From Owenia fusiformis (taxonomy: Eukaryota; Annelida; Polychaeta; Sabellida; Oweniidae), in assembly GCA_903813345.2 (NCBI GenBank), contig CAIIXF020000466.1:1-10912 (forward strand): a stretch of 10,912 nucleotides of DNA, given 5' to 3'. Numbering within the stretch: position 1 is the stretch's first letter; each line of letters starts with the position of its first letter. Shown piece after piece: positions 1 through 6,640 of the stretch. The notes beneath the pieces were generated by a model. That model searched no databases and was not told the DNA's origin. It was given only the letters and a program-made list of their open reading frames with translations. The position numbers were made by a program, and so were the translations under genes.

Positions 1-470
1 TAGCCGTATACCAATGCGCATAATATACATTTTTACTTTTAGCTTGTCCAATCGCATGGTTTCAAATCTTGGCATAACTCAACAGAAAACAGGTCATTAA
101 TAACATTTGTTCCTTAACCCGCATACAACACACCGGAAACCATTACAATGGTAAAGGCAGATATCCCAGCAAGTATTTTGAAATGTTTGGAAAAACGCCG
201 AAATTAGCTTTGCACTTCGGTTTTTTCCCATTTCTTTGGTTTCATTGACGCTCAATCGGTCAGTAAACCCACCAACATCTCCGATTAATACATGTATCGA
301 ATATTGATGACAATAAAATTATCGAAGAAGTGGTATTAAATGCATAATATGTAATTGTTACACATAATTTTATTTTGTATATATGTATTTACATTTGATT
401 TATAAAGAGTTACAATTATACTGTTTTATATGCAATGTGAACTAAAACAATTCATGATGAACCTGATAAG
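1..470. other. Non-coding AT-rich stretch, no feature recognised
   Basis: I see no convincing exon, RNA gene or repeat here. All six frames are broken by stops. A short hydrophobic run can be read on the minus strand around 110-200, but it sits between stops and has no motif. The stretch is most likely intergenic or intronic. Confidence 0.5.
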
Positions 471-529
471 TTAGATTAGAACAAATAATATGATAATTAA
501 AGCTTCTGAATCTATTGATAGAGTTATGG

Positions 530-929
530 TTGTTTCAAAATATGCTCCGTATGTCGTCAATTTCGCTGAAAACAAACTTGGAGTGTTCAAGCAAAACTGT
601 TCATAACACGGATGCATTCTTCCCCATGGGTAAGGCTCAAAATTTTGCAGCCGTTTCTGGTGAGAGTTCTGCAATTGTGGTAGGGTTATTTTCATACACA
701 TTATCATTTAACTGTTCAAATAACCCCATAGATAGAAGTCAGGGGCATTGAGATCAGGATTGTGGGAGGACCATGGGTTCTCCGTCCTAGGAGAGATAAT
801 CTTCTCATAGAAATGACTAGTGAGCCAGGCTATGCTATCATTAGAAGTGTGAGGAGTAGCTCCATCATTCTGGAACCACTGTCCTTGTATGTTCTTGATT
901 ATTAAAACGATGCCAAATTGATCCAACAT
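530..929 (-). pseudogene. Decayed Tc1/mariner-superfamily (DDE) transposase, C-terminal half
   Basis: This is the C-terminal half of a cut-and-paste transposase, the enzyme that excises the element and inserts it at TA sites. The first frame (929 down to 708) contains WFQNDGATPHT, carrying the second catalytic Asp, and NPDLNAPDFYLWGYL, carrying the third acidic residue. I count 41 residues between these two Asp residues. The protein then shifts frame: about 711-641 reads NDNVYENNPTTIAEL, and about 624-535 reads ECIRVMNSFA, stop, TLQVCFQRN, stop, RHTEHIL. These fit the family's C-terminal order. One internal TGA stands where the family usually has Arg, consistent with CGA to TGA decay. The N-terminal helix-turn-helix and the first catalytic Asp are absent. 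At least two frameshifts and two or more stops make it a dead copy. The family call is firm; the subfamily is not. Confidence 0.85.
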
Positions 930-943
930 TGATCACATATTGA

Positions 944-979
944 AGAAATGGAGGGTTGCATTTTTTTGGGGTCATCCTG
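944..979 (-). repeat. Terminal inverted repeat-like end of the decayed mariner-type element
   Basis: Read on the minus strand, the sequence starts at a TA dinucleotide (980-981) and continues CAGGATGACCCC, an A run, then TGCAACCC. This resembles the ends of Tc1/mariner elements, which begin CAGGGTGTCC-like after a duplicated TA. It lies only about 15-50 bp upstream of the transposase remnant, where roughly half the coding region should be, so an internal deletion is likely. I could not find the matching repeat on the far side (300-530). Confidence 0.55.
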
Positions 980-980
980 T

Positions 981-1710
981 ACATGGAATGATTTTAATAT
1001 ATCATCTGAAATTCATCTTTAAACTTGGGCATTGCCCCCACCCCGTATACATTTTATGTATACCTTGTGTAGGCATTTACAATTTGATTATGTTATCAAA
1101 TAATAATTCCAAATACATTTCTTTTCGTCAACTTTGACTTGTGTTTTAGAAAAAAGCTAACTATTCAAAACTTCTACTAAAAAATGTTTGATATTGTAAT
1201 AACTAGATATTATTTGAAAAGTTTACAATATAATACACATTGGACAGCATCATGCACACCTTAGACGGTGAATCGATGTTTTGGAAAGGTAGATTTTTAA
1301 TAATAGATAGTTCCGATAAATCCTGCCACCTTTTGGTAAATCAGAGAAATTTTGATACATTAGCTAGTTCATGTCATAGGTTGTATTTTTTGAAATTAGC
1401 AATAAGTCAATCATGTTTTGCATGGACAAACATCCACAATATCCTTACAACCAATGTAATCATCAATTTAGCCAATATATCAACATTTTTTTGATATATC
1501 AAAAGGAAGGGTATATTCTCTCTTAATACAGTATTGTTAGGATAACCGACCACAATTGGTTTGATATATCGTCCAGCCTGCATCTTGTTATTCCATGTAT
1601 TGCGTTGTACAACGTCCCCATCGAGACCTGTCGTTTACTATGCATCTGGAAAAACAATAAGTTAAGTAAACAATTGTCATTTAATTTTATCTTGGGCATC
1701 TCTGATTTGA
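981..1710. other. Non-coding stretch
   Basis: AT-rich sequence with no splice-bounded domain exon that I can recognise. The longest plus-strand frame (1240-1494) has no signal peptide, cysteine pattern or family motif, and looks like chance. Confidence 0.45.
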
Positions 1711-1790
1711 AGGTGCAACAATTGGTGCAGGGGGGGGGGCATTTAACGATCATCGACCAGCGTCAAAATATATTTAAGTTTGGATATTTC
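1711..1790 (+). repeat. Diverged direct repeat, copy 1
   Basis: This about 80 bp segment begins AGGTGCAACA, passes through a 10-G run (1730-1739), then GATCATCGACCAGCGTCAAA, and ends in a TTTGGATATTTC-like stretch. It recurs in the same orientation about 371 bp downstream at 2082-2160, with scattered substitutions and a shorter G run. It could be a fragment of an interspersed repeat or an old local duplication. No coding frame is shared. Confidence 0.8.
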
Positions 1791-2081
1791 ATCAAGTTTA
1801 ACATGTATTTTTTATTATCTTCAAAGAAACCCTCTGGATGAATATCATTTTAGCTGACATTCCTCTTGAAACATGATTGATCTTAAAAATCTATAAGTGG
1901 GACTCCTTTTATAGAAGCTTTGAACTGAATTTACACTTCTTAACGCTGACATTGATAGTTTATCCATATGTTTTAAGAAAATAGGTATGTCAAAGAAGAT
2001 GTTAAGCCAGATATTGACTTTATAGCTCAGAAAAAATAAAAAAAATCGAATTTTTCTCTACAGTCCTTGTTGCCCCTTTAT

Positions 2082-2160
2082 AGGTGCAACACTTAGGGCA
2101 GGGGGGAATTCAATGATCATCGACCAGTGTCAAAATATATTTTAGTTTGGATATTTCCAT
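2082..2160 (+). repeat. Diverged direct repeat, copy 2
   Basis: Second copy of the 1711-1790 repeat. It shares AGGTGCAACA at the left, GATCATCGACCAG with a following GTCAAAATATAT in the middle, and GTTTGGATATTTC at the right. The G run is 6 long here against 10 in copy 1. Confidence 0.8.
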
Positions 2161-2435
2161 AGGTTCTGGACCGATATAAAGATGATAGCACCACCAGAAT
2201 CCAGTATGAGAAACATAGATAAACACAGATCGATTACCATGTCATCTTTATTTAAAAATGATTTCTATCGCCGATAGCCTATGTAGTTAGTAGCTCGTAA
2301 ACTGTGCATGTTTTTTAATTACCAATACCATGTCTTGGCGCCATTAGACTACGGTTTGAGCGTGGAGATTGGAATATCTAGTGCCAATTTGGTGGTGAAA
2401 TGTAGTCAACGATGTTTTTTTTATTTCATTTTCAG

Positions 2436-2594
2436 GGTGTCCTTATGGCAAGTGTTGTAAATACGGGAAATTGTATTGGCCAGTTGGTGGAAGGCACTAT
2501 CAATGCAAAGTTTTACCTGATGGAGATATAGAAAGTAAACAATGCCCATATGGTGAAGTGTTTGACTTGAAGAAATGTGGCTGTGTTAAACCTG
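2436..2594 (+). CDS. Exon 1: 53-codon Cys-rich module, possibly CBM14/peritrophin-like
   Basis: A 159-nt exon flanked by an acceptor (TTCATTTTCAG) and a donor (G^GTAAAT). It starts and ends in phase 1, so it can be shuffled or skipped without changing frame. It encodes a compact extracellular module with seven Cys in the order C-x4-CC-x15-C-x12-C-x10-C-x-C. Fixed blocks include GKCC, YWP-x-GGR, YQCKVLP, QCPY and VFD. The second half (YQC, then CP-x-G-x-VFD, then C) resembles the end of chitin-binding peritrophin-A (CBM14) domains. The adjacent CC and the CxC ending do not fit that family neatly. The odd Cys count leaves one unpaired. A sister exon at 4287-4445 matches at 36 of 52 residues with identical Cys spacing. 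The exon is well supported; the family is tentative. No upstream exon or signal peptide was found. Confidence 0.8.
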
Positions 2595-2935
2595 GTAAAT
2601 AAGAAACGAGGTTCACAAATTTCCAAACATTCAAGCTACTAGTATTATATTTGCAAAATTAGATTTTGTGCATCAGTTTCATTTTGAGACAACGCTGAAA
2701 AAATGTTGATATTATTTTTTATAAAAAACTACAATTCGTGTTCTCATAAAGTATATTTGTATACCTCAGTATTTATACTTGATCTATATACAATAATGGG
2801 TTCGTGTAAATTGTTAATATTCTTTTTTTATTAAACGCATTTGCCTTCTCATCTCCTCATTATAGGAATATATTGTATTAATTGTGTTTTTTAAAATGAA
2901 AATTCAATTCATGTAACATATTTGTGTTTAAATAG
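2595..2935 (+). other. Intron between Cys-rich exon 1 and TSP1 exon
   Basis: AT-rich intron of about 340 bp with donor GTAAAT. The acceptor is ambiguous: TAG at 2933-2935 or CAG at 2939-2941, six bases apart, both keeping phase 1. No other feature was seen. Confidence 0.7.
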
Positions 2936-3121
2936 CTACAGGTTGCAAATGGTCACCATTTGGTGATTGGGAATACATAGATCAGTGCTCTAAACCATGC
3001 GGAGGGGGATATAGAAGAAAACGAGGAACACGCATTAAACAAATCAGCCATGACCCTAATGACAAATGCGAAGGAGATGAGCATAAAATAATCAGCGTGC
3101 CATGCAACATAGATCCTTGCG
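2936..3121 (+). CDS. Exon 2: thrombospondin type 1 (spondin-like) domain
   Basis: A phase 1-1 exon encoding one TSP1 repeat, an extracellular three-strand domain stacked by Trp/Arg layers that binds matrix, glycans or proteins. It starts CKWSPFGDW, with the first Cys just before the Trp motif. It continues QCSKPCGGGYRRKRGTR, the Arg-rich central strand, then DKCEGDE and SVPCNIDPC. All six Cys are present. A leading Cys before the Trp and the C-E-G-D-E...PCN...PC ending fit the spondin-type group. The second Trp position of the usual WxxW is offset (W-S-P-F-G-D-W). The donor is G^GTACGT. The start could be 2936 or 2942, adding or removing two residues (Thr, Gly region). The domain call is firm. 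Confidence 0.9.
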
Positions 3122-3266
3122 GTACGTAAATTACATCCACATACTTCTAAAAATTAAAAACTGCACGATCAAACTAATTTTCAACTCTCTCTATTCTGTC
3201 CAATTGATTAGTATTTTAATCTTCCTATGAAAAAAGAGTTGACATTTTTACCTTAACTGTTTATAG

Positions 3267-3461
3267 TGATATTGTGCGAGGCTCCTTTGCCATATGCACC
3301 AGCCAATGGATATAGGTGTGCGGACAGTGATACAGAACCGTATTATCCAGGAGAAGTTATCACATACAAATGCGACAGATGTTACGAGATTGTATGGGGC
3401 GATGATGATATTAAGTGTAATCCTACTGGTCACTGGGATGATCCCGTTCCGACTTGTGGAA
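3267..3461 (+). CDS. Exon 3: sushi/CCP domain A, with an extra cysteine pair
   Basis: A phase 1-1 exon of 195 nt encoding a complete sushi (complement control protein) module. CCP modules are beta-sandwich units of complement regulators, adhesion proteins and lectins. The four canonical Cys are in LCEAPLP, ITYKC, DIKCNPTG and VPTCG, with the expected ANGY, YPGE and GHWDDPVP blocks between. Two extra Cys (GYRC and CDRC) could form a third disulfide. The acceptor is TTATAG. The donor is weak (GGAA^GTAGGC); a second in-phase donor at 3500/3501 (GAAC^GTACTT) would add 13 residues. Without splicing the frame ends at a TGA at 3506-3508. It lies 145 bp after the TSP1 exon and 140 bp before CCP-B. 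Confidence 0.88.
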
Positions 3462-3601
3462 GTAGGCTTTTCAGACATAATATATATCTTAACGTAGAAC
3501 GTACTTGATAGTCTGTTCACAAAATAAATGTGAACAATTCAAGAAACTAGTTTACTTATCAGACTTACATTGAAATATGCCTTTGTCCTGGTTATTTTTA
3601 G

Positions 3602-3778
3602 AAATAAGATGGCCAACGGTTCAAGCCCCTCATAATGGTTACATACTATACGCTGACAGGAATTGTGATGTCAGAACTAAGTTTGCTTGTAACGAAGGAT
3701 ATAAACTTGTAGAATATGCTGAGATCATATGTTTGGTGACCGGAAAATATAATTACGATCCACCAAGATGTGTCCTAG
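3602..3778 (+). CDS. Exon 4: sushi/CCP domain B, first cysteine replaced by Trp
   Basis: A phase 1-1 exon of 177 nt (acceptor ATTTTTAG, donor CTAG^GTACAA). It encodes a sushi-like module recognised by VQAPHNGYILYADRNC, KFACNEGYKL, AEIICLVTGKY and DPPRC. Its sister exon at 4856-5041 is very similar: about 92 bases from the VQAP block onward differ at only six sites. Where the sister has Cys 1 (IQCQAVQ), this exon reads IRWPTVQ, a TGT to TGG change, so the standard C1-C3 disulfide cannot form. An additional Cys in ADRNC leaves four Cys in total and might substitute. The usual Trp before the last Cys is Tyr/Asn (GKYNYD). The frame is otherwise intact, so this may be a working divergent domain or an exon early in decay. 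Confidence 0.83.
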
Positions 3779-4286
3779 GTACAATTTAACATTATTTACG
3801 AAATAAAGTACATTTTTTCGAAATGATGCAGTGATAAGTGGCATCTTCCTTAAATACTCATTAAGATGCCCTTGGATCATTTTTCACTTTCCACATTAAA
3901 AACAATTATAATGTAACTTAACAATGCGTAAATATCGATATATGAATTTCTTGTAAAATGTTTTTCATATAGCAACATTTCATTATTTCAACATTTTATT
4001 TTTCTGATTCGACATTTGACTTAAGAATTCGCCTTCTTACATACTAGCATTGTTAACCATAGGAACTCCATTTTTACAAACGTATTGCGCAAGCTTACAC
4101 TTCGCTTTTAATCCATACGTTTATAAATATGCACATTATATTTTAGACATTCTAGATTACAATCTAAACAGAACCAATTTCAAGGAACGACATCCAATAA
4201 ACGATAAAACGCGGAGGCACAAACCTGTTAATTAATACCTTTTCGTGACATCGTCATGTTAATGCTGTGTCTTCTTTACTTTTCAG
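3779..4286 (+). other. Intron between CCP-B and Cys-rich module 2
   Basis: About 508 bp of AT-rich sequence with donor GTACAA and acceptor TTTACTTTTCAG. It contains the open frame at 4048-4235 listed separately. No TSP1 or extra sushi exon is visible here. Confidence 0.65.
4048..4235 (+). CDS. Uncertain open frame with an NPxxY motif: possible alternative last exon or GPCR relic
   Basis: An open frame of about 62 codons ending at TAA (4233-4235). An AG at 4046-4047, after a pyrimidine-containing CCTTCTTACATACTAG, would join in phase 1, the same phase as every exon of this gene. The frame could therefore act as an alternative final exon after CCP-B. The peptide runs LLTIGTPFLQTYCASLHF, then AFNPYVYKYAHYILDIL, then a polar basic tail ending RRHKPVN. 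NPYVY matches the NPxxY motif at the end of helix 7 in class A GPCRs, and the preceding residues are fairly hydrophobic. No other GPCR helix is seen nearby: upstream, this frame is closed by TGA codons at 4017 and 4005. Chance is quite possible. There is no ATG start. Confidence 0.2.
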
Positions 4287-4445
4287 AATGTCCTCCCGGA
4301 AAATGTTGCAAAAATGGGAAATGGTATTGGCCAATTGGTGGAAGGGGATACCAATGCAAGGTTTTACCTAATGGACCTGTAGAAAGTAACCAATGCCCAT
4401 ATTGCCAAGTGTTTGATGTGGAGAAATGTGATTGCGTTGACGTTG
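4287..4445 (+). CDS. Exon 5: second 53-codon Cys-rich module
   Basis: A phase 1-1 exon of exactly the same length as the exon at 2436-2594 (159 nt), with acceptor TTTACTTTTCAG and donor GTTG^GTACAT. It encodes the same module: CPPGKCCKNGK, WYWPIGGRGYQCKVLP, ESNQCPYC and VFDVEKCDCV. Identity to module 1 is 36 of 52 residues, with all seven shared Cys in place. One notable change is Gly to Cys after QCPY, giving eight Cys. The even number could let all pair internally, unlike module 1. The repeat shows that the module is a real, reused unit. Its fold is unknown to me beyond a loose likeness to CBM14 in the second half. Confidence 0.8.
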
Positions 4446-4855
4446 GTACATGATAATCATTGCATATCTAGTTATATTTAGATTGTGAAAATGCTCTCGT
4501 TTGTGACTATTTTGTCAAATTTGTATTTCTTTTCCATCTTAATAATGGCGCCTTCGTAACTGTAATGCCATTGTAGGACCATTATCATATGGAATACGCG
4601 GTCATTATTATAAATTACAGTGAACACTTTTGATATAGCTGAGAAGTTTCGCAATCCATAATTTACTCCAGTTTTTCATTCTTAATTATTACGATATCTC
4701 AAAATCAATTACTTAAATGAAAAAAATTGAGCAATAATGTAAGATAGTTTTTTTAAAACTAAAATCACGCATTTCTAAATTTTAAATATTTCAATTAACC
4801 AATTTACTCATTAATTATTTCAAAATATAACTTTATTCCATTAATATTATTGTAG
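4446..4855 (+). other. Intron between Cys-rich module 2 and CCP-C
   Basis: An AT-rich intron of 410 bp with donor GTACAT and acceptor ATTATTGTAG. In the first unit the equivalent space holds TSP1 and CCP-A exons. No trace of either is visible here. Confidence 0.7.
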
Positions 4856-5041
4856 AGATACAATGTCAAGCGGTTCAAGCCCCTGATAACGGTTACATAG
4901 TATACGCTGACAGGAATTGTGATGGCAGAACTAAGTTTGCTTGTAACGAGGGATATAAACTCTATTATGGCTATGCTGAGATTATATGTTTCCATATGGA
5001 GAATGGAAAATACAATAACGATCCACCAAAATGTAAACTAG
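4856..5041 (+). CDS. Exon 6: sushi/CCP domain C
   Basis: A phase 1-1 exon of 186 nt (acceptor ATTGTAG, donor CTAG^GTATTG). It encodes a sushi module with IQCQAVQAPDNGYIVYADRN, CDGRTKFACNEGYKL, AEIICFHMENGKY and DPPKCKL. The four canonical Cys are present, plus a fifth in ADRNC, giving an odd count. The Trp normally found before the last Cys is missing (GKYNND). It is the closest relative of CCP-B and is three codons longer, between KL and DPP. It is the last exon I can identify. The donor implies the gene continues, but I found no sure downstream exon before the repeats start. Confidence 0.88.
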
Positions 5042-5700
5042 GTATTGTGTTTTAAAACAAAACAATTGTTTTATGTAAATAACTGCAAAAAATGATAAAA
5101 CGTTCACTGAAATGACAAATGACTTAATGTGACAGCAAGGGTAAATGAGAAAACGAAATTAATTTTATACCAAATCTTTCCAAACAAGTTTATATCCCCT
5201 CCCATATGAAGAGTTAGTCGGTTAGTAATATTTAGCTCCTTTCTGAATAAAACCGACGAAGCCATTTTGCATAGTTTTGAGTTACCGATACCATTATGCC
5301 TTAATTACGCTAAACTTGTGCTTATTAAATGTGTTTCCATATAAAACATGCTCGATGAAAACATATTCATATTTGTATTCCGTTAACGTTTAAATAGCGG
5401 TCCCGTGTTAATAGTTTTAATCAGTCTCTAGGAAACACGATGCCATCTCATGCCCTCATTATGGTATACATAGAGGTTATATTAATTGCATTTAATAAAT
5501 ATTCAATTAATGCAAAATATTTATGTTAGAATAGCAGTGCCTAATTCTATAGGCCTGCAAATATCCCAAAATATGTGTTAAAAAGGGGTTGTTTAATGCA
5601 CAAAATGGTACACGGCTCATAATACACCATTTTAAAGCTGTTGACCTTGGGATTTCAGAAATGATATTTTAAAAAAAAATTATCCCCCCGTTTTTTCAAA
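5042..5700. other. Non-coding stretch after last recognised exon
   Basis: AT-rich sequence with donor GTATTG at its start. A weak sushi-like trace after an acceptor at 5430-5431 is treated as a finding only. An AT-rich imperfect hairpin (TGCATTTAAT against ATTAATGCA) sits near 5485-5520. No polyadenylation site could be assigned with confidence. Confidence 0.45.
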
Positions 5701-5905
5701 ATCAGCTTGTTTCCATGGCAACCATTTTGATTTATTATAAATTTGTCTTAAAATACTTAATTGGCCATTGTTCAGCCATACCTTTACCGATTTTTATGAT
5801 TTTTATACCATATGATCGGCATTTTGATGCTTATTAAGAAAATCTGTATTTTATGCAAATTAGCCAATTTGCATATTTATTGTGATGTCATAACTCTTTG
5901 TTTTA
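5700..5905 (+). repeat. Diverged member of X-box/octamer/CRE repeat family
   Basis: Non-coding segment with GTTTCCATGGCAAC at 5709-5722, an exact fit to the RFX X-box consensus GTTNCCATGGNAAC. About 144 bp on lies a mirrored pair of POU octamers, ATGCAAAT (5853-5860) and ATTTGCAT (5867-5874), followed by TGATGTCA. The same order and spacing recur in the copy at 6411-6640. This suggests homologous interspersed repeats, although the middle part is poorly conserved. Confidence 0.5.
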
Positions 5906-6052
5906 ATACGAAAAACTTGGGTATAAGCGCCTTCTTAATATACAAATCATGTTATAATGGGTATTTTACCAATTATCAAATATGTATTGTATAACCGAAC
6001 ATTAAGAGATTAAAAAAGCTTCAAAACACTATATATTTCTGTTCTGTAGGGC

Positions 6053-6085
6053 CTATTGTACTAATGTACTATTGTACTGTTGTAT
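6053..6085. repeat. Short TATTGTACT-type tandem repeat
   Basis: About three imperfect copies of a TATTGTACTA-like unit in a row. It is a minor local repeat with no associated gene. Confidence 0.5.
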
Positions 6086-6237
6086 ATTATACTGGTATGT
6101 TGAGGATTGAGGTATATAGATTTTACGATAGTCTGGGAGCAAAAGTCCAAATAAGAGGTTCCGTGTCCTTTTTAGAGGCGAGCTAAGCGACATACGTTTT
6201 TATGACCTATACGTGATACTTACCAAGAAAAATGATG

Positions 6238-6410
6238 TTGGCAATTCTGGATCTGCAACGGCGTTGCTATGGTAACCAAGTAGATAAGCCACGCCCACTT
6301 TTAGGGGCTCTTTTCAGTGTTTGGCCCATATCTTCGTCATTATTGCTCAGATTTCGATGAAATACACACCAAATGGAAGGTAATAGATAATGCAATCAAA
6401 ATATATTTAG
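6238..6410 (+). repeat. 173-bp tandem repeat, copy 1
   Basis: Starts TTGGCAATTCTG and includes a near X-box GTTGCTATGGTAAC (6263-6276, one base off the core). It then has CCCACTTTTAGGGGCTCTTT, a CCCATATCTTC block, and ends with GGTAATAGATAA and GCAATCA. The following copy starts exactly 173 bp later. Copy 1 lacks the octamer and CRE end seen in copy 2. Confidence 0.85.
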
Positions 6411-6640
6411 TTGGCAATTCTGAATCCGCGGTAGCGTCACTATGGTAACAAAGTAAATATGCCACACCCACTTTTAGGGGCTCTTTTCAGTGTTAGGCCC
6501 ATATCTTCATCATTATTGCTCAACTTTAGATGAAATTTGCACCAAATGAAAGGTAATAGATAAAGCAATCATATATTTTATAAAATATGCAATTAGGGTG
6601 ATTTGCATCTTAATCATGACGTCATAACTGTTTGTTCTTG
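6411..6640 (+). repeat. 173-bp tandem repeat, copy 2, with octamer and CRE tail
   Basis: Repeats copy 1 block by block up to about 6579: TTGGCAATTCTG, a degenerate X-box, CCCACTTTTAGGGGCTCTTT, CCCATATCTTC and GGTAATAGATAA. It continues past the copy 1 boundary with TATGCAATTAG, ATTTGCAT (6601-6608) and a perfect palindromic CRE, TGACGTCA (6617-6624), then TAACTGTTTG. The tail matches 5852-5901. The family looks like a non-autonomous transposon or simple interspersed repeat; no terminal repeats could be defined. Confidence 0.8.

Noticed and set aside
110-200. Minus-strand hydrophobic run resembling a membrane helix
   Set aside because: It is closed by stops on both sides, has no start and has no family motif.
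1240-1494. 84-codon plus-strand frame
   Set aside because: No recognisable motif, signal peptide, cysteine pattern or splice context; length is within chance for AT-rich DNA.
3248-3520. Minus-strand frame of 90 codons over CCP-A
   Set aside because: It is the shadow of the sushi exon, which has clear domain and splice evidence on the plus strand.
4804-4995. Minus-strand frame over CCP-C
   Set aside because: Shadow of the plus-strand sushi exon.
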